Below are positions 11,170 to 23,439 of a stretch of 64,000 bases of DNA, in pieces. A program made the translations under genes and the position numbers. The notes below the pieces were generated by a model. The model was not told the DNA's origin, searched no databases, and worked only from the letters and a program-made list of their open reading frames with translations. Position 1 is the first letter of the stretch. Every line of letters starts with the position of its first letter. The stretch is from Acanthococcus lagerstroemiae (Eukaryota; Arthropoda; Insecta; Hemiptera; Eriococcidae): positions 30,066,678-30,130,677 of the forward strand of contig CM063110.1 in the NCBI GenBank assembly GCA_031841125.1, read 5' to 3'.

Positions 11170-12930
11170 TTCAAATGTGATGTCCAAAGGGAAGGGACCT
11201 TAGAGTGAAAAAATAAAAAATATTTTTTTCAGCGTTTCTGGCATATAATTGATTGTAGAATGATAATCCATGTTCAGTTTTACCAATTATTCTAAAAAAA
11301 TTAATTGCCTCGAGTTTCATAAGTTGAAAAAAAAAAAATACATTATAACTATCAAAAAAAGTATAATGATGAAAAAAAAATGCATTTAAAGTTTAATTTA
11401 CTGAAAAATAATGACGAAACTATTAGGAATAAAAGAAGATTAATGTTTTTTATAGGAAATTTCATGCAGAATTCAGTTTCATTATCAGTTTTACCAAATA
11501 ATGCACCCAAAATTAAATTAACAGAAAAGGAAATGCCACATTAAGAATCACTCAAATCTCTTACATTCGTTTACTATTTCATTTTCATTTTGGAACCAAG
11601 CATAAATCGATGGCCCAGGAGCATTTTCCTCCATTATATTGAATTCGAATGAGAGCTGAGAAATCAGAAATGGATTTTTGTATCAATAATTAGATCTAAT
11701 AAACGTTATGGATTCGTGAAATTTATTCGAATCTGTTTAGTACGAGTAGACCCGCCTGGAAAGTATTGCCTCTCAGGCAATTTAAAAATTTCTTGAACAG
11801 GTAATTGTTTGGTAACTTAGTAGTGCTGTGTTCTGATTGGTCGAGGCGGTCGAAGAATTGCCAGCTTAAATACTTTTTAATACCAGAATTAGCAACTTTT
11901 ATCAATGCCATTTTTTTGCCGCATTTTTGCAGACGGGGATTATTTGTATTTTTTTTTGTCTCATTGTGAATCTCACGCTGAAAGCCTATTATTTATTTGT
12001 TTTTTGGGGTGGAGGGGGCAGGGGGCAGGGGACGAAAAAGAGAATAACCAAAAACGCGCTGGAAAAATATGATTATTTTCAACTTTTAATTGAATTTTGA
12101 ATTAATTACAATGGCGGATCCGAAAGAAATGGAAGATGACCCAGGGAAAGTTGATTTGGATGCCGGAAACGGTCAGTTCGCGTATTTGAATCCACAAATC
12201 CACTTCATTTATTCAAATCCGATTTGAATCACAGCAAACGTGAATCATTCTCGTATCATATTCGAATCCAAGAAAATAAAATAAAAAATTATGTACTTAT
12301 TCATGGATTCTGATTCGAATCTAATTTCAGTGGATTTGTTTTCAACCTTGGTTTCTGAAAACGGATGCTTTGGGTGAAAGGAAAATTGAATAATTATTAA
12401 GGTACAAAAAAAAACCATGTATTCTAGTCCAGTTTAGTGCAGTCAAGATGCAGTCAGCCACAAAGAAATATTTAACGAATTTCGAAAAAATTATCACACA
12501 TTTCTATGAAAATGAACTGATATACTGATAACAGTTAAACGAAAAGTAAACAGGGCCCAATTATGTCTATTTTAGAAGATCAAGGAGCATGTTGGAACAG
12601 AAAAGAAGCAATTGCAATAGGCTCCGAACCTAAAAATTCAAAGATAGAAAACTTTCCAAAATTTGATCATAACACAGCGCCCTCAAAAGTGAGAGTATGC
12701 AAACATATCTACGTATTGTCAGGGTGGGTTGCCTACTTATAAGGTGGAAGGGACCATTGCGAAAGAGACACCCTGTATTGCAGAAGTGGGTTTAGTCACT
12801 TTGTAAAATGACTCGCCTTTTGCGAGTCATTTTATAAATTGACGGTTTTCACACTGCGTATCCGACAATTAACATAATGCCTCGAAATTTCATTGAATGA
12901 CGGGTTTCACAATTTGCCGCTAACATATAG
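11170..12930. other. No firm gene; AT-rich
   Basis: The only coding-like item is a short open segment at 12111-12171 starting in ACAATGGCG and reading MADPKEMEDDPGKVDLDAGN. It is followed by GGTCAGT, a possible splice donor. No partner exon was found, so it is not called as a gene. Confidence 0.4.
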
Positions 12931-12932
12931 AT

Positions 12933-13737
12933 GTTACGCCGAATTCATCAAATTGCCATTTTCATAAACTCGGCAACAAAATTTGCCGACTTTGTAAAAT
13001 CGGCAGGTTCCGCTGATTTTATGAAATAAGAAGTACATTTTTGCCGAATTTATAAAATCGGCATATATATATATATATATATATATTAATTGCTAGATAG
13101 GTATAGACTTATAATAAAACTACGAGTACTAGATTCTAATTGTATGGAAAAATAATTCACACGCGGTCAAATTAACTAAAAATTTAAAAGAAATAATCAC
13201 TCGCAATATTCAGTTAAAAATACACCTAAAGTAAAAAAATTAAAATTAATTATTATTTTCACATGTCCCCACAGTTTCCGCCTCTTTTTCACAGGTCTAT
13301 TTTTCTTGATCCATAACTCAAAATCACAGTTATAAGAAGTAATAACTTCACTGGCACTGTTTGCAAACAAATACTAAAGAGCATTTTTGACAGGTACAGA
13401 TGAAGTTTATGTCTCACTTTATCAGTAAAGAAGGCATGATTTAACAAGTTAATGGCATTATTCGAATTACGAATAGAACTCATCTTCATTTTATCTTATC
13501 ATAAATTTTGTTGTGAAAACTCTGACCTCATCCATCGGGTGGGTACACTCATCAGCAACAATGACTTACTACCGATTTTGTAAAATCGACAGACACTCGC
13601 CTATTTTATAAATTCAGCAAAAATTTCTGCTGATTTTATAAATTCGGCAACAACTGCTCTTGCGTTACTGATTTTATAAAATCAGCAAAATATCTGCCGA
13701 TTTTATGAAATCGGCAATTTGATGAATTCGGCGTAAC
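12933..13737. mobile_element. TIR element with perfect 25-bp TIR and palindrome array, 805 bp
   Basis: The first 25 bases, starting GTTACGCCGAATTC, are exactly inverted at the right end (13713-13737). Flanks ATATAGAT (12925-12932) and ATATACAT (13738-13745) look like an 8-bp target duplication with one change. Inside lie several copies of a GCCGATTTTATAAAATCGG palindrome at both ends and a (TA)n run at about 13064-13085. There is no transposase. The 8-bp duplication would fit hAT-like elements (inference). Confidence 0.65.
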
Positions 13738-13865
13738 ATATACATACATAGGTTTTTTGACCAAGGTGAAATCCGGATAAAAAGTGGACGACCCGAGATC
13801 CGCTTTAAAATACTTGTATTTCAGAGTATATTTATGTCAAAATACTTGGAAATATACGTTTTTTC

Positions 13866-13870
13866 AATAT

Positions 13871-13905
<35 letters not shown>

Positions 13906-13962
13906 TTATCGTACTATATATATAATATATATATATATAATATATAACCCGATATATATATT
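13866..13962. repeat. (TA)n microsatellite
   Basis: Nearly pure TA dinucleotide interrupted by short spacers. Confidence 0.9.
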
Positions 13963-14169
13963 TAATTTAATACTTGAAGATATATAGTATGAAATTTTAA
14001 GAAACCTAAACCATATAAATGTTGGGAACTTTAGAGGGGTAGGAGAAATCACCTGTAAAGATATATAGATATGTTAGACATATAACCGCTACTCTCGAGC
14101 CCCAGTACACTGTGAGGCAAAGTGAGACCCATAGGAGATATTTACGGTAAGCCGAGGCCCCAGCGCGGT

Positions 14170-14480
14170 TGCCACACTTATTCTAGTGTGTTTATCTTGT
14201 TTATTCATGAACACCTGCGATGCAAGCTTCGAACAAAAAATAACCAGGGGCTCACGGAAATTATTTCTAAGCCGACCAAATGGAGAATTCAATTTCCGAA
14301 GTTGGGGTCGGGTCAACCCAACGGATCCACAATAGATCTGAATCGAAAAAAGTTAACCATGAATAATCTTGAGAGGCTGAAAGATAAGAATTAGATTTGC
14401 GGAATTGGGTCGAGACAATCCATCGGGTTCACAATATTAAATATTATTATTTTTATTTACTGAGAGTGTTATTGCCTTTG
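14170..14480. repeat. Array-edge segment, copy 1
   Basis: Almost the same sequence as 20015-20340, and partly 25265-25450, all in the same orientation. It belongs to the minus-oriented macro-array units, although the satellite that follows it here is in the opposite orientation. It marks an inversion breakpoint together with the RNase H fragment beside it. Confidence 0.75.
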
Positions 14481-14483
14481 CTG

Positions 14484-14785
14484 CTATAATCTAACTATAT
14501 AAGCCATAATTCGTTGGTGTAGGTAGGCTTTGATGTCTGGATTATTTAGAAGTGGAATAGTTGTTTCTGGTTTGGATTTAGCAGCAGTGTCAACAAGATC
14601 TTGTCCTATAATATCACGGTAACCCGTGATCCACGTTAAACTATTGTGATGTCTTGTTTGCAAGCAGGTTGAGAAATAATTGCGATTGACTGGTCAGGGC
14701 ATCCGTGATGGGATTTTCGTCTGCTTGGAGTTTTCCTAATGATGTTTGGAATCCGTGAAAATTAGAAATTTGAGAATGCTGCGGT
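14484..14785 (-). pseudogene. LINE RNase H domain fragment
   Basis: Minus-strand reading, jumping between frames, gives FLIFTDSK, then QTSLGKLQADENPITDALTS, then LTWITGYRDIIGQDLVDTAA, then NNPDIKAYLHQRIM and a stop at 14484-14486. This matches the RNase H fold used by I/jockey-type LINEs: a catalytic aspartate in FTDS and a W-x-x-GH-x-x-I-G-x-x-x-AD-like end, with H changed to Y. RNase H removes RNA from the cDNA hybrid. At least two frameshifts or stops break it. The fragment sits exactly at the junction where the array flips orientation. Confidence 0.65.
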
Positions 14786-14789
14786 TGGT

Positions 14790-17700
14790 AGGTTGATCAA
14801 AAACTGGTTGATAGCGACCATATCTCGACTGTGTTGATTGAAGATAATTTTGTTAATTTTGCAATTGGAATTTTTTCGTGGGTCCAATTCCAGAAGTCTA
14901 ATTCTCGAATTTGCTGGATTGAACAATTATTTCCAGCGAACCTCTTAATTTGTTGATCGAAGTAATTTGGAACCTGGGGTAGACCCCACCTGACTCCAAT
15001 AATAAACATTCTATTCTCAAACTTCTAAATTATTTTGTGGATCCCGAGAATGGAACTCCACCCCAACCTCGAAAATCAATCCCCAATATTTTTGGCCTTT
15101 AGATATCTTTTTAGTGACATTTTCCGTTTTCAGTTGTAATCATTTGTGGGTCTAATGTTGAGTCCCGATGAGTTGACCCCCAGCCTCAACTCTGAAAATC
15201 AAATTCTCGATTTTTCTGACGTGAAAAATAATTTTCGATTGTCGAAGTCTGTTGTGGTTCCGAGGGGTGGACCACCACCCCAACCACGGAAGTCTAATTA
15301 TCGATTTTTCAGGCTTGAACAATAATTTCTGCGAACCCCTTATTTTGTTGATCGAAGTATTTGTGGATTCGACATGTGGACCCTCAACCCCAACTCCGAA
15401 AATCAAATTCTCGAATCATCGGGCTTCAATATTCATTTTTCGTGAACCTTTATTTTTTTGATAAAATCTATTGTGGACTTGAGGGGTAAAGCCCGTCTTG
15501 AACTCTGAAAATCTGATCTCGATTCTTCAAATTTCTGAATTATTTTACGTAAGCCTCCCCATTTTTTCAACTGATACGTTTTCTACACGGGAAAAGTAGA
15601 GTCGCGCCCCCAACACCAAAGAGTATATTTTCGAGTTTCGTTGGTGAACTTTTTTTTTTTTTAATTGAAATAGTTCGTGGATCCGAGGGAATCTTTTATG
15701 GGGCCGAGGGATCGACCACACCCCCAACTTGGAAGTCCAATTCTGGAATATTCAGGCTTTATAAATAATTTTCCGCGAAAACTCTCATTTTGTTGATCGA
15801 ACTTTTTGTGGATCAGGCGGGCCCCCCTCCCCCTCCCCAACCACAAAAATATTATTTTCGATATTTTGGCCTTTAAAAGTACGTATTGTTGCTATAATTT
15901 ATTTTTCGGTCGAAATACTAATGTGGATTTGAGAGGTAAAACGCATCCCGAAATCCTGGAAATTTACTCTCGATGTTTCAAACTTGCAATTGTTTTTAAC
16001 TCTTTTTGCGATTGATACATTCTGTAACTCAAAAGTAAACCAGTGTAATTATTGATTTTTCGGTCTTTAAAAAAATATTCTTTCGAGAACTGTTCATGTT
16101 TTCTATAGGACCAAAGGATTGACACACTGCTCCCAACTCCGGAAGTCTAATTCTTGATTCTTCAGTCTTCAACAATAGTATTCTTTGGACCCTTTACTTT
16201 GTTAATCGATGTATTATATGGATCAGAGGTGGATTCTCGCCCCAACTCCGGTCATAAATTCTTGTTTGGTAGGTATTGAAAGCTGATTTTCCATAACCCT
16301 TCTATTGTTCGATCGAAATCATATGTGGAACCAAGGATAGACCCCCACCGTTGCCTGCTAAAATATAAATCTCGATTTCCGGGCTTTCAGATTTATTCTT
16401 GATGAAATTTTATTTTTCGAATCAAATCTATTGTGGTCCCGAATGTGTTGACCCACCTCCAACTCTGGAAATAAAATTCTCGATTTTTCTGACGTGAAAA
16501 ATAATTTCGATGAACCCCTTATTTTTCTGATCGAATCTTTGGTGGAGCCGCAGGGTGGTACCCCACCCGAACTCCGAAAATCGAATTCTCGATTTTTTGG
16601 CCTTTAGAAATATTTTTAGTGACCTTTTCCATTTTTCAGTTGTTATCATTTGCGGGGTCAAACGGTTCAGTCCCGATGGGTTGACCCGCCCCGACCCTGG
16701 AAATCTAATACTCGATTTTTCTGAAGTGAAAAGATAATTTTCGGCGATCCCCTTATTTTTCTGATCGAAAAGTCTTTGTTGGACCCGAGGAGTGGAATCC
16801 ACCCCCAATTCCGAAAATCTAATTTTCGATTTTTTTTCCCTTTAAAAAATATTTTTCGCCTCTGGAAGTCTACTTCTCGATTTTTCAGTCTTGAACAATA
16901 ATGTTTCCGTGAACTTCTGTTTCGTTGGTCGAAGTATTTTGTGGATCTGATAGGTAAACCTACACCCGCAACTCCGAAAGTCTAATTTTCGATTTTGAAT
17001 AATTAAATACTTATTTTTGTTTTTTTGATAAAATCTTATTGCGTACTTGAGGGGTGGAGCCCATCCTGAACTCCGAAATATAATTCTCGATTTTTCAACG
17101 TCTGAATTATCTTTCACAAACCTCCTCTCATTTCGACTGCCACATTTTTTAGACTCGAAAGGTGGATTCTTCCCTCAACAATTCTTGATTTTTCGGCCTT
17201 TAAAATTATTTCTGATGAACTCTTTATTTCTCCGAGGGTTGATCACACTCCCAACTTCGGACATTGGTCTCGATTTTCAGGCTTGAACGACGATTGTGTG
17301 TGAACCTCTTATTTTGTTAATCGAAGTGTTTTGTGGATCTGAGGGGTGGACCCTCACCCTAACCCCAGAAATCTAATTCTCGATTCTCAGCCTCTCAAAT
17401 TTATTCTCTGGTGATTGTTTATTTTTCAATTAATCTTATGTGAGACCGAAGAGTTGACCCCATCTCAGACTTGGAAATTAAAATCTCGATTTTTCAGGCT
17501 TAAAAATCATTTTTTGATAAACTTATATTTATGTGGATCGAAGTCTTTTATGTATCCAAGGGGTGGACCCCCACTTTAACGCCGAAAATCTACAGGCTTG
17601 AAAAATGGTTTTCCGTAAAACCATAGTTGTTGTATTATAAAGCCTCCGTGGACTCGAATGGTGGTGCCCCCACCCACAAGTCCGAACATTCTAATTCACG

Positions 17701-18740
17701 AATTTTCGGCATATAAAAATATTTTAGGTAACCTTTTATTTTTTCAATTTGAGATTTTTGGGGCTGAGGAGTGCACCCCGCTCCCAACTCTGTAAGTCTA
17801 ATTCATGATTTTCCTCTTGAACAGTACTTTTCCGCGAACCCCTTATTTTGTCGATCTAACTACTTTGTGCATCTAAGGGTGGACCCCAAATCCCAACTCC
17901 GATAATCAAATTCTCGATTTTTCAGAAATAATTCTCCTTGAAACTCTTTTGTTCTGATCGCAAGTGTTTTGTGGACCTGAGGAGAAGAAGTCTCAATTTT
18001 TCGGTCTTTAAAAATATTTTTGGTGAGACCTTTTTATTTTTTCGTCCCAGCCGTTTATCTACTTTAAACATTATTTTTCGATAAATGTGTCCGTCCAAAT
18101 TAAAAGGGCCAGTCGGTCCCAAACATTAATTTTACAGGAGACACTTAAAGATTCAAACGGGAATCTCGAGAACGCGATAGCCTATAGACGTCCACCACTC
18201 TTGCGCTCTATCACTTTTGCTTTTTCGAGTTCACAGACTCACAGTATTAAACAGTACTCTTTGACCTTCCAAAATCGAACATAATCTCAATGTCGATTTT
18301 TTTGGACCGAAGTGCCCTTTCAGTATGGACAGTCACAAATTTTTATTTTTTCATCTAATTGTTTTGGTGATCCGATGGTGGAGCCCCGCCTCAGGCTTTG
18401 AAAATTTAACTCTCGATTTTTCAGAATTTAATGCTTATTCTTCGAGTACTTTTTATTCTCACGATCTGAATCTTTGTGGACTCGAGAGGTGACCCCTTTT
18501 TCCGGTTGTTCGAATTTTGAACTTTGTTTCATAAACTTGATTATTTGTTTCGATCCGTAGTTTTATGAAGCCAAGAGATAGATTGTGGCCCCAGCTTTGA
18601 AAATTTAATTATCGATTTTTCGGATCTGGTTGAACTTTTTTATTTTTCCTATTTCATCTTTCATGAGTTGGAGGGGTGTACCCCACCTCCAACTTCGAAA
18701 ATCTGTTTCTCAATTTCCGAGACGTTATTGGCGACGGTCT
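14790..18740. repeat. Degenerate ~105-bp satellite array, + orientation
   Basis: Monomers of about 100-115 bp share the blocks CTCGATTTTTC, TTATTTTGTTGATCGAA, TTGTGGATC, GGGGTGGACC and CCCAACTCCGAAAATCTAA. Roughly 35-38 diverged copies are present. The same monomer in reverse orientation fills 20.1-20.8, 23.4-25.9 and 28.6-31.7 kb. A 250-bp MITE (18087-18336) interrupts it near its end. Small open frames here are chance products of the repeat. Confidence 0.85.
18087..18336. mobile_element. ~250-bp MITE inside satellite, copy 1
   Basis: The ends are inverted copies of roughly 40 bp sharing GTCCA, AAAGGGCA and TCGGTCC. It has the same position relative to the LINE as the copies at 23816-24063 and 28966-29213, so it was present before the array units duplicated. 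Confidence 0.65.
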
Positions 18741-19514
18741 GTGAATTGAAATCTCATGTGGATAAGTATAATTGAGCATCCCGGCGCAGTGAGTCCAGCA
18801 TAAAAATCACAGAAAGGGTAAAGAGAAAAGAAGGCAGATTATCCAGTCAGTCAGAAAGGAAGAGGCCGCACGCCAGAAACTAAGATCAGTGCAAGAGGAA
18901 ATGAAAGTCGAGGAAAATTTTTACGACAGTATGGATCAAGCTTTAAAAAACACGGTTGAAGAGTTTGGAGTGACGAGGGCTAAAGAGAAAACCAGGGATA
19001 AGCTTTCAAATAGACTCTCGAATCAGGAAGAATAACCTTTGGAAAAATAGAAATAAAACACCATTGAACAAACCTAAGCGAACTAAAATACAAAAATTGG
19101 TGAAGAAAAATGTTAGAGAACATATTAAGAAATATGATTAGGAAAAAATTCAAGATATTTTTGAAGAAAGTTGGTCCCACCAAAATAGTTGGGCTCGAAC
19201 TCGGTGCCAGGAGAGACGTTATGCTGAAGCTAAAAGATTCAGACAGGAAAAGTGACTCAAAATCAAGAAGAAATTGTAGAGGCAGCAACAATTTTTTTAC
19301 GAGGACTTTTACCGCGAGCAAAACGAGTTCATGAAAATAGCAAAAACTGGAGGGTGAAAGGAGGAAGAAATCCGGAAATAATGGAGAGAGAAGTGGAATA
19401 CGTACTAAATACGTAGACTGAAAAATGACATAGCCCCAGGACCGGATGGAATTACGAACGAAATGCTGAAAAAGGTTTGGCGATCAGAGAGTGCCACACC
19501 AGGCTAAATTATTT
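18740..19514 (+). pseudogene. RTE-like LINE, 5' part, cut by assembly gap
   Basis: This is the + strand counterpart of the minus-strand LINE copies at 21.4-23.4 and 26.55-28.55 kb. Coding-like blocks include YDSMDQALKNTVEEFGVT and RAKEKTRDKLSN, the linker between endonuclease and RT, and a final PHQAKLF just before the run of N. Frames are broken many times. The RT core would lie in the gap. Confidence 0.65.
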
Positions 19515-20014
19515 NNNNNNNNNNNNNNNNNNNNNNNNNNNNNNNNNNNNNNNNNNNNNNNNNNNNNNNNNNNNNNNNNNNNNNNNNNNNNNNNNNNNNN
19601 NNNNNNNNNNNNNNNNNNNNNNNNNNNNNNNNNNNNNNNNNNNNNNNNNNNNNNNNNNNNNNNNNNNNNNNNNNNNNNNNNNNNNNNNNNNNNNNNNNNN
19701 NNNNNNNNNNNNNNNNNNNNNNNNNNNNNNNNNNNNNNNNNNNNNNNNNNNNNNNNNNNNNNNNNNNNNNNNNNNNNNNNNNNNNNNNNNNNNNNNNNNN
19801 NNNNNNNNNNNNNNNNNNNNNNNNNNNNNNNNNNNNNNNNNNNNNNNNNNNNNNNNNNNNNNNNNNNNNNNNNNNNNNNNNNNNNNNNNNNNNNNNNNNN
19901 NNNNNNNNNNNNNNNNNNNNNNNNNNNNNNNNNNNNNNNNNNNNNNNNNNNNNNNNNNNNNNNNNNNNNNNNNNNNNNNNNNNNNNNNNNNNNNNNNNNN
20001 NNNNNNNNNNNNNN
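19515..20014. other. Assembly gap, 500 N
   Basis: Exactly 500 unknown bases, so probably a placeholder of standard size. It falls between oppositely oriented copies of the same repeat unit. Confidence 0.98.
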
Positions 20015-20812
20015 CTTATTCTAGTGTGTTATCTTGTTTATTCATGAACACACCTGCGATGCAAGCTTCGAACAAAAAAATAAACCAGGGGCTCACGGAA
20101 AATTATTTCTTAAGCCGACCAAATGGAGAATTCAATTTCCGAAGTTGGGGTCGGGGTCAACCAACGGATCCACAATAGATCTGAATCGAAAAAAGTTAAC
20201 CATGAATAATCTTGAGAGGCTGAAAGATCGAGAATTAGATTTGCGGAATGGGGTCGAGACAATCCTCGGGTTCACAATATTATATTATTATTTTTATTTA
20301 CTGAGAGTGTTATTGCCTTTTGCTGCTATAATCTAACTATTATTAAAACAAACGTAAATTATTAGAAGAGGGTTAACGTATAATTTGAATTGAAAAAAAG
20401 ACGTTCACCAAGAATAACATTGAGAAGCTGGAAAATCGAAGTTTTAGATTTTCGTCGTAGGTGGGGAGTTATTCCTTGATCCACAAAAGATCTCGATTAA
20501 AAATAAGGGCGTATGGAAAATTGTTTTTCAACATCTACAATCAAGAATCTGATTATCGGAGTTGGGGTGCGGTCAAACCCCTCGGAATCACAATTATTTC
20601 AATCAAAAAAAAAAAAGTTCACCAACAAAAACTCGAAAGTATACTCTTTTGGTGTTGGGGGCGCGAGTCCACGTTTCCAGTGTACAAATGTAGCAGTTGA
20701 AAAAAGTGTTTTACGTAAAAGAATTCAGAAATTTGGAAGAATCGAGAATTAGATTTTCAGAGTTCAGGGCGGGCTTCACCCCTCAAGTCCCAATAGCTTC
20801 CGTCTTTCAGTT
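20015..20812. repeat. Array-edge segment plus satellite monomers, - orientation
   Basis: 20015-20340 repeats 14170-14480. 20340-20812 matches 25440-25920 closely and consists of about five monomers of the 105-bp satellite in reverse orientation. Confidence 0.8.
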
Positions 20813-20814
20813 CC

Positions 20815-21398
20815 ACGTTCTCGTCAGAGAACTGGGGCCCTGGGTGGCAAAGATAAGCGCAGGATAAAAAAAATGGAAAAGCTACGTGGAGGCGTATGCC
20901 CAAAAATGGGCGGAGGTACTCACATACACACACACACACGTTTGGTCGACAAACGGCGCAAAGTCTGCTGCCCATTAAAATTTTTCAATCTCATTTTATT
21001 TCTCTCTAAATTGATCAGCGCCGCCGCACGTTTTTCGACTGTCGTCGCAACATGCGCTTATTTCATTTTTGTAAGTATTTTATAAATGCAGGCGGCGGCG
21101 CACCGGGCATTTGCCCGAATCGCCCTATGATTATCCGCCCCTGGAGGAGGCTCAAGGTGATAGGTCCACTTTCATTGAGTAGACTGTAAAAAAACATGTA
21201 TGTGCTTTGTAATACAGTACAAAACATAAAGATGTATGCACTGTGACGAAATTAGGAGGCCCACAGTGTACCAAAGAACCTTCAGATGTAAGTAGCATCT
21301 TCTGGATGCCCCGTGTAATGAAAGCGAGGCCTCATTCAGAAAATAAATATTTGTGTTTGAAAACATAATGCATTGCAAAGGAGTAGTTGATTTCAGCA
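20815..21398. repeat. ~0.59-kb linker segment, inverted relative to its twin
   Basis: This segment is the reverse complement of 25930-26545, while the flanks on both sides (satellite end with CTTCCGTCTTTCAGTT, LINE end with TGGCCTACCTATCGTTC or its one-base variant) are in the same orientation. It includes a GC-rich part with GGCGGATA- and GCCCGG-type motifs reminiscent of hAT ends (weak). No gene. Confidence 0.7.
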
Positions 21399-21399
21399 A

Positions 21400-23430
21400 G
21401 TTTTCAAGTTACTGGCCTACCTATCGTTCTTTTTCTTTGCAGCGTATCCATAGTTGAGTACTTTTACTCCCTATTTGTTGCTATCTGCCCTCGCCAGATG
21501 CCCCACTATTTCCACTTAAATAGTTCGACATTATATCCTATATCCTCGCCTCCAGCCATTTCGTACAGTTTTCCATTTGAGATTTTGTCTACCCATCGCA
21601 GTCCTAGAAGTTCCTCAACTTAGATCTGAACGTAATTTGTAGCTTCACGATTGTCTCCTGTAAGGGACCAGTTTGTACTCCATACTTGAGGGCTGGTACC
21701 GTTTGAGCTATTTAGTGTTTCCATTTTGAGGAAGGTGTTGAAATTCCGGCAAAAATACATTTTAATGCCCAGGGGTTGTTCCACCCCTTTTTAATACGCC
21801 TCATAATTCCTTTATCTTTTTCTTCGAAACTAATAATCTGCCCCACAGATATTCGATTCTGTTACCTCTTCTATCTCTTCTTACCCATCGATTATTAGAT
21901 TTTTTCTTTCCACTCTTCGATTATTTTGATTTGCTACCATTCAGATTGAGGCCAGCATTTTTGCATTCCCTCAATAGCTATTCTGCTGCATTTCTTCAAC
22001 TCCTTACTATTTTCTGTAAATAAGATAATATAGTTTGCGTACCTTAAATTACTTAGAATTCTCCATTTATTTTAGTCCCCTTCTTTTCCACTTCAGATTG
22101 CGAAATTACATCTTCCATAATGCAGTTGAAGATTTTGGCGACAAGTATCCCCTTGTTGAACTCCCGCTCCCAATTTTGAATTCCCTCCCTTTGCTTTTAA
22201 GGCTGGCTCTTGCACTCGAATTTGCATAGCAATTCTGTATATGACTTTAATAAACCAACTTTCAATTCCCTTATTTTCCAGTGCTTTCAACATATATATG
22301 TATTTATGATCCACTGAATCAACTGCCTCATGAAAGCCTATGCAAAATATTTCAATTTCTATGTCATATTCGTGTGTTTTTTCAATAATTTGGCTCACAA
22401 CGAAAATATTCTTTACAGTTGAGAAGCCTTTTCTGAATCCCGCCTGTTCATTCCCCTGATGATTTGAATCCAAATGGTTATACATACGTCTTTTAAGACT
22501 GCCATACATGCTTTAAGGATGTTCGATGTTAAGCATATTGGCTTGTAATTTTCAATGAGTTCCTTCCTCCTGTTTGTGTAATAATATTATTTTGGCCAAG
22601 TTCCACTGTTTGGACATGTTTTCATAATTCCGATTTTGTTAAATAATTTAGCCTGGTGTGGCACTCTCTGATCGCCAAACCTTTTCAGCATTTCGTTCGT
22701 AATTCCATCCGGTCCTGGCTATGTCATTTATCAGTCTACATATTTAGTACGTATTCCACTTCTCTCTCCATTATTTCCGGGATTTCTTCCTCCTTTCACC
22801 CTCCAGTTTTTGCTATTTTCATGAGCTCGTTTTGCTCGCGGTATAAGTCCTCGTAAAAACTTGTTGCTGCCTCTAGAATTTGTTCTTGATTCTGAGTCAC
22901 TTTCCTGTCTGATCTTTTAGCTTCAGCAAAACGTCTCTCCCGCCATCCAGTTCGAGCCTAACTTTTTTGGTGGACCGACTTTCTACCAAAATATCTGGAA
23001 TTTTTTCCTAATCATATTTCTTAATATCTTCTCTAACATTTTTCGACACCAATTTTTGTATTTTAGTTCGCTCAGGTTTGTCCAATAGTGTTTTTTATTT
23101 CTATTTTTTCCAAAGGTTTATTCTTCCTGATTCGAGAGTCTATTTTGAAAGCTTATTCCTGGTTTTCTCTTTAGCCCTCGTCACTCCAAACTCTCAACCG
23201 TGTTTTTTAAAGCTTGATCCATACTGTCGTCAAAATTTTCCTCGAATTTCATTTCCTCTTGCACTGATCTTAGTTTCTGGCGTGCGGCCTCTTCCTTTCT
23301 GACTCTGATAATCTGCCTTCTTTTCCCTTTACCCTTTCTGTGATTTTTATACTGGACTCACTGCGCCGGGATGCCCAATTATACTTATCCACATGAGATT
23401 TCAATTCACAGACCGTCGCCAATAACGTCT
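21400..23430 (-). pseudogene. RTE-like LINE pseudogene, copy 2
   Basis: The minus-strand reading keeps RT blocks NEQAGFRKGFSTV, VDSVDHKYIYMLKALENKG and KLGAGVQQGD, the last matching the family's R-G-V-R-Q-G-D. These lie between an N-terminal linker near 23.3 kb and a C-terminal region near 21.5 kb. Motif style (EQAGFRKG, AFDSVDH) points to the RTE/BovB-like group of non-LTR retrotransposons. Frameshifts are frequent. It is almost the same as 26.55-28.55 kb. In each array unit the 105-bp satellite lies on its 5' side. Confidence 0.75.
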
Positions 23431-23439
23431 CGAAAATTG

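Noticed and set aside
14790..17290. Many 60-126-codon frames in the 105-bp satellite
   Set aside because: The frames reflect the monomer sequence read in several phases; they are repeat shadows.
19477..20178. Open frames of 177-233 codons across 19.5-20.2 kb
   Set aside because: They are mostly unknown residues from the 500-N gap.
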